Positions 53,261 to 61,337 of a DNA stretch of 64,000 nucleotides are shown here, in pieces. The position numbers and the translations under genes are program-made. Origin of the DNA: Anaerocolumna xylanovorans DSM 12503 (lineage in GTDB: Bacteria; Bacillota; Clostridia; Lachnospirales; Lachnospiraceae); assembly GCF_900143645.1 (NCBI RefSeq), contig NZ_FRFD01000016.1:58724-122723 (forward strand), given 5' to 3'. The notes beneath the pieces were generated by a model. That model was not told where the DNA came from and did no database searches. It saw only the letters and a program-made list of their open reading frames with translations. Numbering within the stretch: the stretch's first letter is position 1; every line of letters begins with the position of its first letter.

Positions 53261-53518
53261 ATGCCTGGCGGTTGGAATTATCAAGCCTATCTGACACCCT
53301 ATGATACCTATCTCTTTTATCATACCATGGATATTAACGAGGATTATTTTTATATTCCTCTCGCTGTTGCTACCCAGGTGGTAAACGGTACAAATTACCG
53401 TTTCATTACTATTGCAGAACCAAAGGATACTACTCATACTCCCTATTATGCCCTTGTAGAAATCTACAAGCCTCTGGAGGGTGATGCACAAATCACAAAT
53501 ATCACGGCAATAGACTAA
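53261..53518 (+). CDS. Stefin-like cystatin (predicted cysteine protease inhibitor)
   Basis: The 85-residue protein has no signal peptide. It starts MPGG, like stefins, and contains TQVVNGTNYRFITIA, the QxVxG loop and following strand that insert into papain-type active sites (Q39-G43), then YALVEIYKPLEGDAQITNI, which lines up with the stefin strand and second-hairpin turn (HLKVFKSLPGQ). It thus has all three parts of the cystatin inhibitory wedge, with an N-terminal region a few residues shorter than animal stefins. GGAGG lies 6 bases before the ATG, and a terminator follows. No protease target is visible nearby. Identification from motifs only. Confidence 0.72.
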   Translation: MPGGWNYQAYLTPYDTYLFYHTMDINEDYFYIPLAVATQVVNGTNYRFITIAEPKDTTHTPYYALVEIYKPLEGDAQITNITAID

Positions 53519-53520
53519 AA

Positions 53521-53575
53521 ATACAGGTGAAAGGAACTCCTGCACAGAGAGTCCTTTCGCCTGATTTTTTCACCT
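53521..53575 (+). terminator. Terminator of the stefin-like gene
   Basis: AGGTGAAAGGA-CTC and GAGTCCTTTCGCCT pair around a 9-base loop and are followed by GATTTTTTC. Confidence 0.82.
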
Positions 53576-53589
53576 GTAACAGCACAGAA

Positions 53590-53708
53590 TTATAATTGCT
53601 TGCTATACTGCCCAGATAGAAAGTGAAAAACAATTTTTATTTTTCACACTACTCCCCATGCCTTTTCCAAAGTTGCATTTGAAAAATGCAACGCATTTTT
53701 CAAACTAC
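53590..53708. repeat. Dispersed two-hairpin repeat, tandem pair at the metG-like 3' end
   Basis: Minus-strand reading from the synthetase stop: TTTGAAAAATGC-GTT-GCATTTTTCAAA (perfect), then GCATGGGGAGTA, and a second unit GTGAAAAAT-N7-GTTTTTCAC, GGCAGT with a decayed second hairpin. The junction GCATGGGGAGTAGTGTGAA matches the junction inside the array at 15033. Confidence 0.75.
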
Positions 53709-55723
53709 TCTCCGTCAGCATAAGCTTCTAACTGCCTGCTGTGCTTTTCAAAGAAATCTTCTTTAGGTTCTAAGAATTTCAGCTTGTGGTTTTCTTTGTC
53801 TGAAACCAGTTCATTTAAAGTGCTGAATGCATAATCCCAGCTCCAAATTTTTTCATCCACCTCAAGATATTCTCTGATTTTTTCACAACCTGCCGGAGCT
53901 ATGGGGTGCAAAAGCAGAACTCCAACACGCACTCCATAGAGAGAATCGCTAAGAACCTGCCTTCTTAAGGCATCATCGTCAGTTGTTTCCGCTGTTCTCA
54001 TGTTATTTACCCAGTATTTGTTCATAAAGCGGATATAAGAATCCAGCACATAAGTAAGGCTGTGGAATTCATGGTTATACATATGCCTTTCATAGGTAAG
54101 AATTGCTTCCTCGGATTCTTTTCGTACTGCTTCACTGATTTCATTTTCAAGAAGCCTTGAATCATAGTATTTTTGTGCAGTGTAGAAGCAAGAGCGCGCC
54201 AGTCGGTTAAATACATTGGTCAGAAGATTTCCTTCCTTTAGTACCGGGTCCACTCCTTCCCTTTCCTCTTCGGGCAAATATACCTGTGGTTTAAAACTTA
54301 CACTCTTGGAGGCTAATCCTAAGCTTAGGAAATGGATACGGAGCTGCTCCGGTGTATAAAAATCCAGTAAATCTCTTGCCATAGGAGGCTTTATGGCACT
54401 GCTGCTGCCAGCCTTTTTATCCATGAATAGAATATGCCTGTTGGCAATCAGCTGTGGTGCTATGAATTTACCGGCATCGCTCTTCTCACCGTATGGAAGC
54501 TTTAAGGCTGAAAATAAAGCCATTTCTGCATTTCCGTAGAAATAAATATTGTCCTCCCCGATAAACTGGTATACCTTTGCCTCTTCTGATTCCCACCAGT
54601 TTTTCCATTCCTCCCGGTCTTTTCCCTGCATTTCCAGATAAGTTCTTGTAAAGGAAATGGGTGCCCATAAAGATTCCGGCCATACCCAGAAGGTCAAATC
54701 TTTCATATCTTCCTTATCCGGTACCGGAACGCCCCATTTGATATTGCCGGATAGGCGGAAAGGTACTAACGTCTTGCCGGTGCGAAAGCGTATTCCCTTT
54801 TCATTTAATACTTCTCTTGCCCTATCCCTGTCCGCCAAGTTCTTCATCACGTAGGTTACGGAAGCCTTATTCTCCTCTTTTAAAAGCTCATGTTCAGGAA
54901 GAAGCCTGTTTAACTCCTCTTCTTGTGTTCCCGTTCTCTCAAGCTCACTCTTTTTTACATAGATACAAGGCGGTTTTAAGAATTCTTCAATAGTTTTTAG
55001 GATATATTTTCTGGTATTTCCCGATCTTTCCTTCGCCACATACCGGGTCAGCCACTGGGTATATTCCTCCAGCTTAAAGTACCAGTTGGCAACTTCCCTT
55101 ACTTCGGGTGTTTTACCGGATAAGGTACTCTTCGGGTTCAAAAGTTCACTGGGCATATACTGATGTCCCAGGGAGCATTCATCCGCATAGGCTTTTTCAG
55201 ACGTACAGCCCTCAATGGGACAGTTTCCTACCACCTGTCTTCCGTTTAAAAATACTCCAAAATCCGGATCAAAGAATTGAGGGGTTGCTAACTTTTCCAA
55301 GAATCCATTCCTGTAAAGCGTATCAAATATTTCCTTTGATACCTCTTCATGAATTTCCCCTGCTCTGTCAAGGGCAGAAGCGGCATAAAGGTTCAAGCTG
55401 ATTTCATAAGCTGCCAGGGTATCCTTCTGGTGATTATGGTTTTTCCTTACATAATCTTTGATTGTTTCATTACAATCCTCACCCTTTTCTTCTTTAAGCT
55501 TACGGTAGCTTTCCAATATGGGGGAACCATAGCAGTCTGTGCCGGATACAAATATGACATTTTCCTCACCGATTCTGTCTCTTAAAAATCTTGCAAAGGT
55601 ATCTGCATGAACAAATACCCCTCCAATATGTCCAAAATGCAGTTCTTTATTTCCATAAGGCATTCCGGCAGTTATCACGGCTTTTTTGGGAAATTCCGGC
55701 CTGCTCTTGTCTTTTTCCATCAT
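53705..55723 (-). CDS. metG: Divergent methionyl-tRNA synthetase
   Basis: The 672-residue class I synthetase has the HIGH-type motif ELHFGHIGG, the zinc region NCPIEGCTSEKAYADECSLGHQY, and the C-terminal anticodon domain. The KMSKS loop is altered: MDKKAGSSSAIKPPM where the family has KMSKS. The methionine-pocket segment reads WVWPESLWAPISF. Length fits MetRS, so I call it MetRS, but a specialised paralogue is possible. A T-box leader with an AUG candidate specifier lies upstream, supporting a methionine role. GGAG precedes the ATG. Confidence 0.82.
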   Translation of the reverse strand: MMEKDKSRPEFPKKAVITAGMPYGNKELHFGHIGGVFVHADTFARFLRDRIGEENVIFVSGTDCYGSPILESYRKLKEEKGEDCNETIKDYVRKNHNHQKDTLAAYEISLNLYAASALDRAGEIHEEVSKEIFDTLYRNGFLEKLATPQFFDPDFGVFLNGRQVVGNCPIEGCTSEKAYADECSLGHQYMPSELLNPKSTLSGKTPEVREVANWYFKLEEYTQWLTRYVAKERSGNTRKYILKTIEEFLKPPCIYVKKSELERTGTQEEELNRLLPEHELLKEENKASVTYVMKNLADRDRAREVLNEKGIRFRTGKTLVPFRLSGNIKWGVPVPDKEDMKDLTFWVWPESLWAPISFTRTYLEMQGKDREEWKNWWESEEAKVYQFIGEDNIYFYGNAEMALFSALKLPYGEKSDAGKFIAPQLIANRHILFMDKKAGSSSAIKPPMARDLLDFYTPEQLRIHFLSLGLASKSVSFKPQVYLPEEEREGVDPVLKEGNLLTNVFNRLARSCFYTAQKYYDSRLLENEISEAVRKESEEAILTYERHMYNHEFHSLTYVLDSYIRFMNKYWVNNMRTAETTDDDALRRQVLSDSLYGVRVGVLLLHPIAPAGCEKIREYLEVDEKIWSWDYAFSTLNELVSDKENHKLKFLEPKEDFFEKHSRQLEAYADGE

Positions 55724-55771
55724 AATACGTTCTCCTTTTCATTTACCTGACATTCTTCTAAAAATAGGTAT

Positions 55772-55807
55772 AAAAAAACACCTCCTGTAATTTTGATCAC
55801 AGGGGCG
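55772..55807 (-). terminator. T-box terminator hairpin upstream of the synthetase gene
   Basis: CGCCCCTGT...ACAGGAGGTG followed by TTTTTTT on the minus strand. In a T-box this stem competes with the antiterminator that includes AGGGTGGTACCGCG. Confidence 0.85.
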
Positions 55808-56046
55808 AATCTATCGCGGTACCACCCTATTTTATTAATATGTCACCATATTAACCTCTTTAAGTACGAACATACTCTAGTCCTGTAACGTGGACCCACG
55901 TCATAGCATCACGGTCTTAAACAGGCCGATCCATATGCAGCTCCGAGGCTTGTTTCGTCTGTCTTTTGCTGCTCCTTCCCACCATCTGGAGCTCTCTGTA
56001 AACTTCCGATAGAGTACTTCCCTCTTCATAGCCTTTTCTTTTTATC
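55772..56046 (-). promoter_or_regulatory. T-box leader RNA (tRNA-sensing riboswitch)
   Basis: Minus-strand leader of about 275 bases with stem I elements (GAAGTACTC, AGAGAGC, GGTGGGAA), the highly conserved T-box sequence AGGGTGGTACCGCG (55828-55815), and the terminator. ATG at 55934-55932 in the descending arm of stem I is the best methionine specifier candidate. T-boxes read uncharged tRNA and switch on transcription. Confidence 0.9.
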
Positions 56047-56048
56047 TT

Positions 56049-56077
56049 AGTATATTCAGAAACTTACTCTTTGTCAA
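56049..56077 (-). promoter_or_regulatory. SigA promoter of the T-box operon
   Basis: TTGACA (56072-56077) and TATACT (56049-56054) with a perfect 17-base spacer on the minus strand, just upstream of the T-box leader. Confidence 0.85.
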
Positions 56078-56207
56078 GGACTTATATAAATGTCGATTTA
56101 TCCTATTATTTGTCCGTAAGACCTGCCTCCAATTGGCGAACTTTTTTTTAAAACTTCCATATATTGAAAATATCTAAAACAAATATACATCCCTGGGAGG
56201 CTCTTTC

Positions 56208-57086
56208 ATGAATTCTATGACTTATGATTTTGCCGTTATCGGCGGGGATTTAAGGCAGGTTTATATGGCAGAGGATTTGTCATCCCGTGGTTTTTCGGTG
56301 CTTTTATATGGGCTCGAAAACCTGTGCAGCAAAGCCAATATGGAACATGCCAAATCTCTGGCCCAAGCAATAGATTCCAGTAAGGTTATTCTTACACCCA
56401 TCCCTTTTACAAAGAACGGCATTCATATATTATCCGTGGATGCCAAAGCGGATTTGACTCCGGAGATTCTCTGTACCCATCTAAAGAAAGGGCATATGCT
56501 CTATGGAGGATGTTTTACAAAAAACATCCGGGAATTCTGTGAAGCAAGTGATATTTATTACAATGATTTTATGGAAGAGGAAGAAATCACGCTGTTTAAT
56601 ACCATTGCAACAGCAGAGGGCACTATCGCAGAGGCCATTATTGGCAGTGACGGTAATCTGCATGGAAGTTCCTGTCTGATATTAGGATATGGAAGATGTG
56701 CAAAGACCCTGGCAGAAAAGTTAAAAGTTCTGTGCGGACAGCTTACCATAGCCGCCAGATCTCCTCTTGCAATTGCCCAGGCTAAAACCTCTTCTTTCAA
56801 TGCTGTATCTCTTCCAGCGCTTACGGATGTGATATCTGAATATGACTACATCTTTAATACTATACCTGCTCCGGTATTAGGCAGAGAGCTTTTAGAAAAA
56901 ACCAAACAGGATGTAACTATTATTGATATTGCTTCCGCACCGGGCGGTGTTGATTTTACTGCTGCAAAGGAGCTATCCCGTAATGCCAGACTTTGCCTTG
57001 GCCTTCCCGGAAAATATTCCCCTAAAGCAAGTGCAGCTTTTTTAACCAAATATCTATTGAGCAGTTTAGGAGAAAAAGCCGTATAA
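56208..57086 (+). CDS. dpaA: Dipicolinate synthase subunit A
   Basis: The 292-residue protein has the conserved N-terminus DFAVIGGDLRQVYMAEDLSSRGFSV and the Rossmann stretch SSCLILGYGRCAKTLAEKLKVL, plus IDIASAPGGVDFTAAKE and CLGLPGKYSPKASA near the C-terminus, all typical of SpoVFA. With DpaB it oxidises dihydroxytetrahydrodipicolinate to dipicolinic acid, the major spore core solute. Expected to be mother-cell specific (SigK); I see no clear SigK promoter. GGGAGG precedes the ATG. Confidence 0.95.
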   Translation: MNSMTYDFAVIGGDLRQVYMAEDLSSRGFSVLLYGLENLCSKANMEHAKSLAQAIDSSKVILTPIPFTKNGIHILSVDAKADLTPEILCTHLKKGHMLYGGCFTKNIREFCEASDIYYNDFMEEEEITLFNTIATAEGTIAEAIIGSDGNLHGSSCLILGYGRCAKTLAEKLKVLCGQLTIAARSPLAIAQAKTSSFNAVSLPALTDVISEYDYIFNTIPAPVLGRELLEKTKQDVTIIDIASAPGGVDFTAAKELSRNARLCLGLPGKYSPKASAAFLTKYLLSSLGEKAV

Positions 57087-57117
57087 ATACACCTTTTTCT
57101 CCAGAAATGAGGTATGT

Positions 57118-57705
57118 ATGTCATTGCATAATAAAAACATCGGAATCGCATTAACCGGTTCCTTTTGTACCTTTGATAAAACCTTTGAAGAAGTCGAAAA
57201 GCTGTTAAGAGAAGATGCCAACGTTTATCCTATTCTTTCCTTTAATGCCCAGAAAATTGATTCCCGCTTTGGTAAGGCAAAGGATTTCTACTTAAGACTG
57301 GCAGAGATTACAGGTCATAACCCTATTACTACCATTGAGGATGCAGAGCCCGTAGGTCCAAAGGATATGTTTGATATCATGGCAATCATCCCCTGCACCG
57401 GCAATACTCTGGCAAAAATGGCTGCAGGCATCACCGACACTCCTGTCTTAATGGCTGCCAAAGCTCATATCCGCAATAATAAACCTCTCGTTATCTCTAT
57501 TGCCACCAACGATGCCCTTGGCAATAACTTAAAAAATATTGGGACCCTTCTGAATCAAAAAAATATCTATTTTGTACCTTTCGGCCAGGATAGCCCTACC
57601 GGAAAGCCCAAATCCATGATTGCCCACACCCATTTGCTGACCTTAACCTTAGAAAGTGCCCTGGAAGGCAAACAGCTCCAACCAGTCGTTATCAGTCCTT
57701 TTTGA
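57118..57705 (+). CDS. dpaB: Dipicolinate synthase subunit B
   Basis: The 195-residue flavoprotein subunit begins KNIGIALTGSFCTFDKTFEEVEKL and contains IIPCTGNTLAKMAAGITDTPVLMAAKAH and RNNKPLVISIATNDALG, the flavoprotein-family (HFCD) motifs of SpoVFB. It completes the dpaAB operon 31 bases after dpaA with GAGGTATGT before the ATG. A hairpin lies downstream before the GH16 gene. Confidence 0.95.
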   Translation: MSLHNKNIGIALTGSFCTFDKTFEEVEKLLREDANVYPILSFNAQKIDSRFGKAKDFYLRLAEITGHNPITTIEDAEPVGPKDMFDIMAIIPCTGNTLAKMAAGITDTPVLMAAKAHIRNNKPLVISIATNDALGNNLKNIGTLLNQKNIYFVPFGQDSPTGKPKSMIAHTHLLTLTLESALEGKQLQPVVISPF

Positions 57706-57773
57706 TAGCTTACAACAATCAGGCAGGAAGTGACTTTTCTATTTTAAATCAGCCTAAGCAAAAGAAGCCCATA

Positions 57774-57828
57774 GCGTGAAGGAAAGCCTGGACTGCAAGC
57801 TCCCCCGCAGTTCCAGGCTTTCCTCACC
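57774..57828. terminator. Hairpin between dpaB and the GH16 gene
   Basis: GTGAAGGAAAGCCTGGA-CTGC and GCAGT-TCCAGGCTTTCC-TCAC pair around a short loop, in the intergenic gap of two converging genes. T-runs are weak, so termination strength is uncertain. Confidence 0.5.
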
Positions 57829-57833
57829 CTTAA

Positions 57834-59075
57834 CTATTGAACTCTTGTCAGATACCACTTTTGGGCATCTGTTCCATTATCCGTCCATTGCTGTACTACA
57901 GCACCGTCCGCTGTGGAAGAATTGGAGACATCCATTGCCAGACCGGTGGCCTTTGATACCAGCTTATAATAGCCGCCTCCCACATCTACAATCTTCCACC
58001 TTTGTGCATCATTTCCGTTATCCGCGCACTGCTGAAGCTGTAGACCTACGGTAGCTGCTCCATAAGGAACATCAAGACACTTACCGCTGTGAATGGCCGT
58101 TAACTTATAATATCCTCCCCCCATATCATCAATGCGGAACCTTTGGTTATTCGCACTGTAATTGGTCCATTGCTGCATCTTGGCTCCATCATCATAGGAA
58201 ACGTCCTTCACATCCAGTACCTTTCCGCTGCACTTGGCTGCCAAAGTATAAATTCCACCGCTTACAATATTAGGTGTTGAGGTCTGTCCCTGGTATACTC
58301 TGACATAATCTACAAGCATCTGTGATGGGAAAGGGGTCTGGCCGTTTGGACTGCCTGGCCAGTTTCCGCCCACTGCAAGGTTTAGCAGAATAAAGAAAGA
58401 TTTTTGGAATTCTTCTGTTCCGCCTGTGCCGTTCTGAATATAGAATTCATTAAATTGTACACCGTCAACAAACCATCTGATATAATTGGCATCCCATTCA
58501 ATTGCATAGGTATGGAACTGGGAGAAATCAAGAGAACCTGATACTTGTCCGTAATCAGCCTGTCCGTTGGAATCCCAGTGAACCGTTCCATTTACATATG
58601 CATTACTGTTAACACGTTCCATAATGTCGATTTCGCCGCATTTCGGCCAGCCTACTGATGTAATGTTATCACCTAACATCCAGAAAGCAGGCCAAAGCCC
58701 CTGACCGGTAGGAAGCTTAATCCTTGCTTCTATCTTGCCATAAGTGAAGCTCTTAAGACCCTGGGTTTTAATTCTTGCAGAAGTGTAATTCATCCCCCCG
58801 TAAGATTCTTTCTGGGCTGTTATGGCAAGATTGCCACCTGATACTGAAAGGTTCTGCGACCGGCTGGTGTAATATTCCAGCTCATTATTACCCCATCCCC
58901 CACTGCCTGTCCCAATTTCTGCCGTCCATTTGGAGGTATCCAGGCTGCTTCCGTTAAACTCATCGCTCCAAACCAACGTCCAGTTGGCAGCAGCCTTTGA
59001 ATTCACAGAAGGCAGCAACGAAATAACAAGAGCTAAAACCAACAATACACTTAAAACTTTCCCTTTTCTTAACAT
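57834..59075 (-). CDS. Secreted GH16 beta-glucanase with ricin-type (CBM13) domain
   Basis: The 413-residue protein has a signal peptide (LSVLLVLALVISLLPSVNS), a GH16 domain (about 30-265) with the catalytic E-I-D-I-M-E box (GEIDIMERVNSN) of the laminarinase type and LVWSDEFNGSSLDTSKW at its start, and a ricin B-like beta-trefoil (about 270-413) with three repeats of the YTLAAKCSGKVLDV / QQWTDNGTDAQKW type. It would cleave beta-1,3- or mixed-linked glucans outside the cell, and the trefoil binds sugars. AGAAGGAG precedes the ATG. Typical of a plant-biomass degrader. Confidence 0.93.
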   Translation of the reverse strand: MLRKGKVLSVLLVLALVISLLPSVNSKAAANWTLVWSDEFNGSSLDTSKWTAEIGTGSGGWGNNELEYYTSRSQNLSVSGGNLAITAQKESYGGMNYTSARIKTQGLKSFTYGKIEARIKLPTGQGLWPAFWMLGDNITSVGWPKCGEIDIMERVNSNAYVNGTVHWDSNGQADYGQVSGSLDFSQFHTYAIEWDANYIRWFVDGVQFNEFYIQNGTGGTEEFQKSFFILLNLAVGGNWPGSPNGQTPFPSQMLVDYVRVYQGQTSTPNIVSGGIYTLAAKCSGKVLDVKDVSYDDGAKMQQWTNYSANNQRFRIDDMGGGYYKLTAIHSGKCLDVPYGAATVGLQLQQCADNGNDAQRWKIVDVGGGYYKLVSKATGLAMDVSNSSTADGAVVQQWTDNGTDAQKWYLTRVQ

Positions 59076-59180
59076 AAATACATCTCCTTCTCATTTATTA
59101 TTTCAAACCATGCCGCGCGATCATGGCTTTGAAATCTCGTTAATTCGGGATTATTGGTTCTGCCAGGTTCTTATGTAATA

Positions 59181-59240
59181 GCACTCATGCATCCTGCAAG
59201 ATTGCTTTTGATACTGCTTAAACGAAAAGTGTGAGATGCT
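59181..59240. repeat. Degenerate copy of the dispersed repeat
   Basis: GCATCTCACAC, AGCAGTATCA and GGATGCATGAGTG follow the family order on the minus strand, but the stems are decayed. Confidence 0.45.
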
Positions 59241-59365
59241 CTTCCATACGAAATATATTATACATCATATCCCATATTTTGTAAATATATTCTGTTAATA
59301 TCTGGTACATTTTTACTATTTTCAGGCATTTTAAATTAGAAAAGCAGAAAGACTGATAAGTCAGA

Positions 59366-59403
59366 CTAAAAATCAAAAAGGATACCTCCTCTTGGAAGTA
59401 TCC
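59366..59403 (-). terminator. Terminator of the endonuclease/phosphatase-family gene
   Basis: GGATACTTCC-AAGA-GGAGGTATCC is followed by TTTTTGATTTTT on the minus strand. Confidence 0.88.
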
Positions 59404-59445
59404 CATATAAAAATAATCATTTTTCTAATGACTTATTCAAGAAAA

Positions 59446-60504
59446 CTATTTAAATTTAAAGGTTAATTTTACTGGTTGATGATCTGAATATTGAAATTCT
59501 GTAGGTATAACATTTACATTTTGTACTTGTATATTATTAGATACAATAAATCCATCAATGATATACATTTGTGAAGTTTCATAGGACCCCGTATATGGTC
59601 CATTTAACATACGGCATGTGGGGATGCTATCATCTACTGCAAATGAAAATGTATCTGCTATATCCTTCTTTCCAATAATTCCAGGCATCCAATTTCCCTG
59701 TTCTAATATTGGATATTGCTTATATCCTTCAAACATTTGATTAAAATCTCCTCCGGCAATAACATAATTACCTTTTTCATATTCTTTTTCAAGGATATCC
59801 GCCAGCATTTTACTTTGTGCAATCTTTCCTGCTCCACTGTCATAGGCTTCCAGATGTAAATTAAATAATACAAGTTCTTTCTTTGTACCCTCTATAGGAA
59901 TTCTAGCCTCAAGAAGAGCACGTTTCAGATTACATATTTTAAGGGGCCAGCGAAAAGATTCAGGAAGTGAGATTCGTGAGGCCGAATTTACTTCTAAATC
60001 TGTTAAAGTAACTAATCCTGCTTCTACATGTCCAATTGTCGGAATGGGATACGGTATATAATCACACTTAAAGTTATAAGAGAACATGCCTGGTATTTGT
60101 AAAGCTTTTTCCAAATATTGCATTTCATTTATATGATAAGAACGTTTGGAATTTATATCAACTTCCTGAAGGAAATAAATATCTGCAGGATTACTCTTCA
60201 TGACATTTGCATTTCCTAATAAATTTTTTTCTACAACCTCCTTATTGTCTGGCCTTACCTTTGTTCCTCCATCCATAAAGAAGTCCTCTGTGCTGCCTAA
60301 AGCAGCATAACCTATATTATATGTAATAACCGTTAATTCCGTATCTTGATTTACTTTTTTACTTCCATTTGATACAGAAAGCACCTCCACGTCAGAAGGA
60401 CGATATTCACGTATAGTAAGAAATACAATTCCAGCTGCAAATAATCCTGAAAGTATGGCAATGATTATAACACACCATTTTACAATTTGCTTGATTCTTT
60501 TCAT
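59446..60504 (-). CDS. Secreted/membrane-anchored endonuclease-exonuclease-phosphatase family protein
   Basis: The 352-residue protein has a membrane anchor (about 10-30) followed by the EEP fold: TVITYNIGYAALG, DIYFLQEVDIN (metal glutamate), ELVLFNLHLEAYD, YVIAGGDFNQMF, and a final YSDHQPVKLTF. It places the active site outside the cell. Members include nucleases, sphingomyelinases and lipid phosphatases; the long loops resemble phosphodiesterases, but substrate is open. AGAAGGAG precedes the ATG. Confidence 0.9.
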   Translation of the reverse strand: MKRIKQIVKWCVIIIAILSGLFAAGIVFLTIREYRPSDVEVLSVSNGSKKVNQDTELTVITYNIGYAALGSTEDFFMDGGTKVRPDNKEVVEKNLLGNANVMKSNPADIYFLQEVDINSKRSYHINEMQYLEKALQIPGMFSYNFKCDYIPYPIPTIGHVEAGLVTLTDLEVNSASRISLPESFRWPLKICNLKRALLEARIPIEGTKKELVLFNLHLEAYDSGAGKIAQSKMLADILEKEYEKGNYVIAGGDFNQMFEGYKQYPILEQGNWMPGIIGKKDIADTFSFAVDDSIPTCRMLNGPYTGSYETSQMYIIDGFIVSNNIQVQNVNVIPTEFQYSDHQPVKLTFKFK

Positions 60505-60834
60505 AACTTTTTCTCCTTCTTAATGCCCATGTATTTTTCTTTCCCATATATTTATTTTCAGTTTATTCACCGGAACCTATAATTAATCCTATTCATTATA
60601 TACCTGCAACATACAAACATCATGGGATATTCACCTCCTGAAAAATCTATTTTCCTTTTCCTATTGCTTTCTGAAAGAAGCACACTTAAACCAGACCTAA
60701 GGGTTTCTCCTTTTATATAAATATTATGTGGTAACTTCATTCTAACAAAGTTGAAACTCTTTTTCTATTGTTTGGCTTCACTTAATAGGTGAAAGTGATA
60801 TGCCTCCTACCTCTTTTTGTAAGCCTTACCTGAA

Positions 60835-60890
60835 GCATCCGCAGTAATAGCCGCAGCTACTGCTTCAATAAAAAGTGAAAGATGTTTGTT
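60835..60890. repeat. Degenerate copy of the dispersed repeat
   Basis: CATCTTTCAC, GAAGCAGTAGC and GCGGATGCTTCAGG keep the order of the family on the minus strand; the first hairpin arm is lost. Confidence 0.4.
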
Positions 60891-61065
60891 GTTTACATAA
60901 ATTATTATAATAAAGGCTACTTAAAATAGCATTAAACTATACAATACAACCATACGAATAAAAGATAGAAATATTCGGTCCTTCATATGATTTTTCAAAG
61001 CTGTTATTAATTTAACTATTATACTTCATTTAAAAGGCCCTCTGTTCTTAAGGATTTTAAGACTG

Positions 61066-61094
61066 TTGACCGTTATCTCAAGACAATATATAAT
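61066..61094 (+). promoter_or_regulatory. Orphan SigA promoter
   Basis: TTGACC (61066-61071), 17-base spacer, TATAAT (61089-61094). The predicted start coincides with an ATG at 61101. Confidence 0.6.
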
Positions 61095-61100
61095 AGTGTT

Positions 61101-61223
61101 ATGCAGCATTTAGTGCAATATTTTTCTATCCTGTCCATTCACAAAAACCCCAAATCCAGGAATAACATGCGGCCAAACTTTGGTGAAATTGCCCAAATTG
61201 TCAACCCTGTCAAGTTTCAATAA
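61101..61223 (+). CDS. Possible 40-residue leaderless micro-ORF
   Basis: The frame runs from ATG 61101 to TAA 61223, product MQHLVQYFSILSIHKN... to VNPVKFQ. It begins at the expected transcription start of the orphan promoter, so it would be leaderless. There is no ribosome binding site and no recognised family. It may be a non-coding RNA instead. Confidence 0.25.
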   Translation: MQHLVQYFSILSIHKNPKSRNNMRPNFGEIAQIVNPVKFQ

Positions 61224-61270
61224 ATTCAGGATGATACAGCCTCTGCTACGGACTTTACCTTTATTAATAA

Positions 61271-61320
61271 AACTCCCCTGTAAGAACCGGTAATTTTACC
61301 TTAATTCTTACAGGGGAGTT
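61271..61320. terminator. Bidirectional terminator after the SDR gene
   Basis: AACTCCCCTGTAAGAA and its exact complement (61305-61320) enclose an 18-base loop. On the minus strand TTTTATTAATAAAG follows. Confidence 0.88.
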
Positions 61321-61337
61321 ATTAATTGCTTTTTAAT

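Larger units (their letters stand above)
59076..59445. other. Intergenic region before GH16
   Basis: Contains a degenerate copy of the dispersed repeat (about 59181-59240) and the endonuclease-family gene terminator at 59366-59403. I see no further gene. Confidence 0.6.
60505..61337. other. Long intergenic region with a repeat, a promoter and a possible micro-ORF
   Basis: 833 bases without a listed gene. It holds a degenerate dispersed repeat (about 60835-60890), a consensus plus-strand promoter at 61066-61094 that points into a 40-codon frame (61101-61223), and the terminator at 61271-61320. Confidence 0.6.

Noticed and set aside
55772..56046. SAM or THF riboswitch upstream of the synthetase
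   Set aside because: The conserved AGGGTGGTACCGCG and AGAGAGC elements identify it as a T-box.
57834..58054. Plus-strand 92-codon frame over the GH16 C-terminus
   Set aside because: The minus strand there encodes a clear ricin-type trefoil with QxW repeats.
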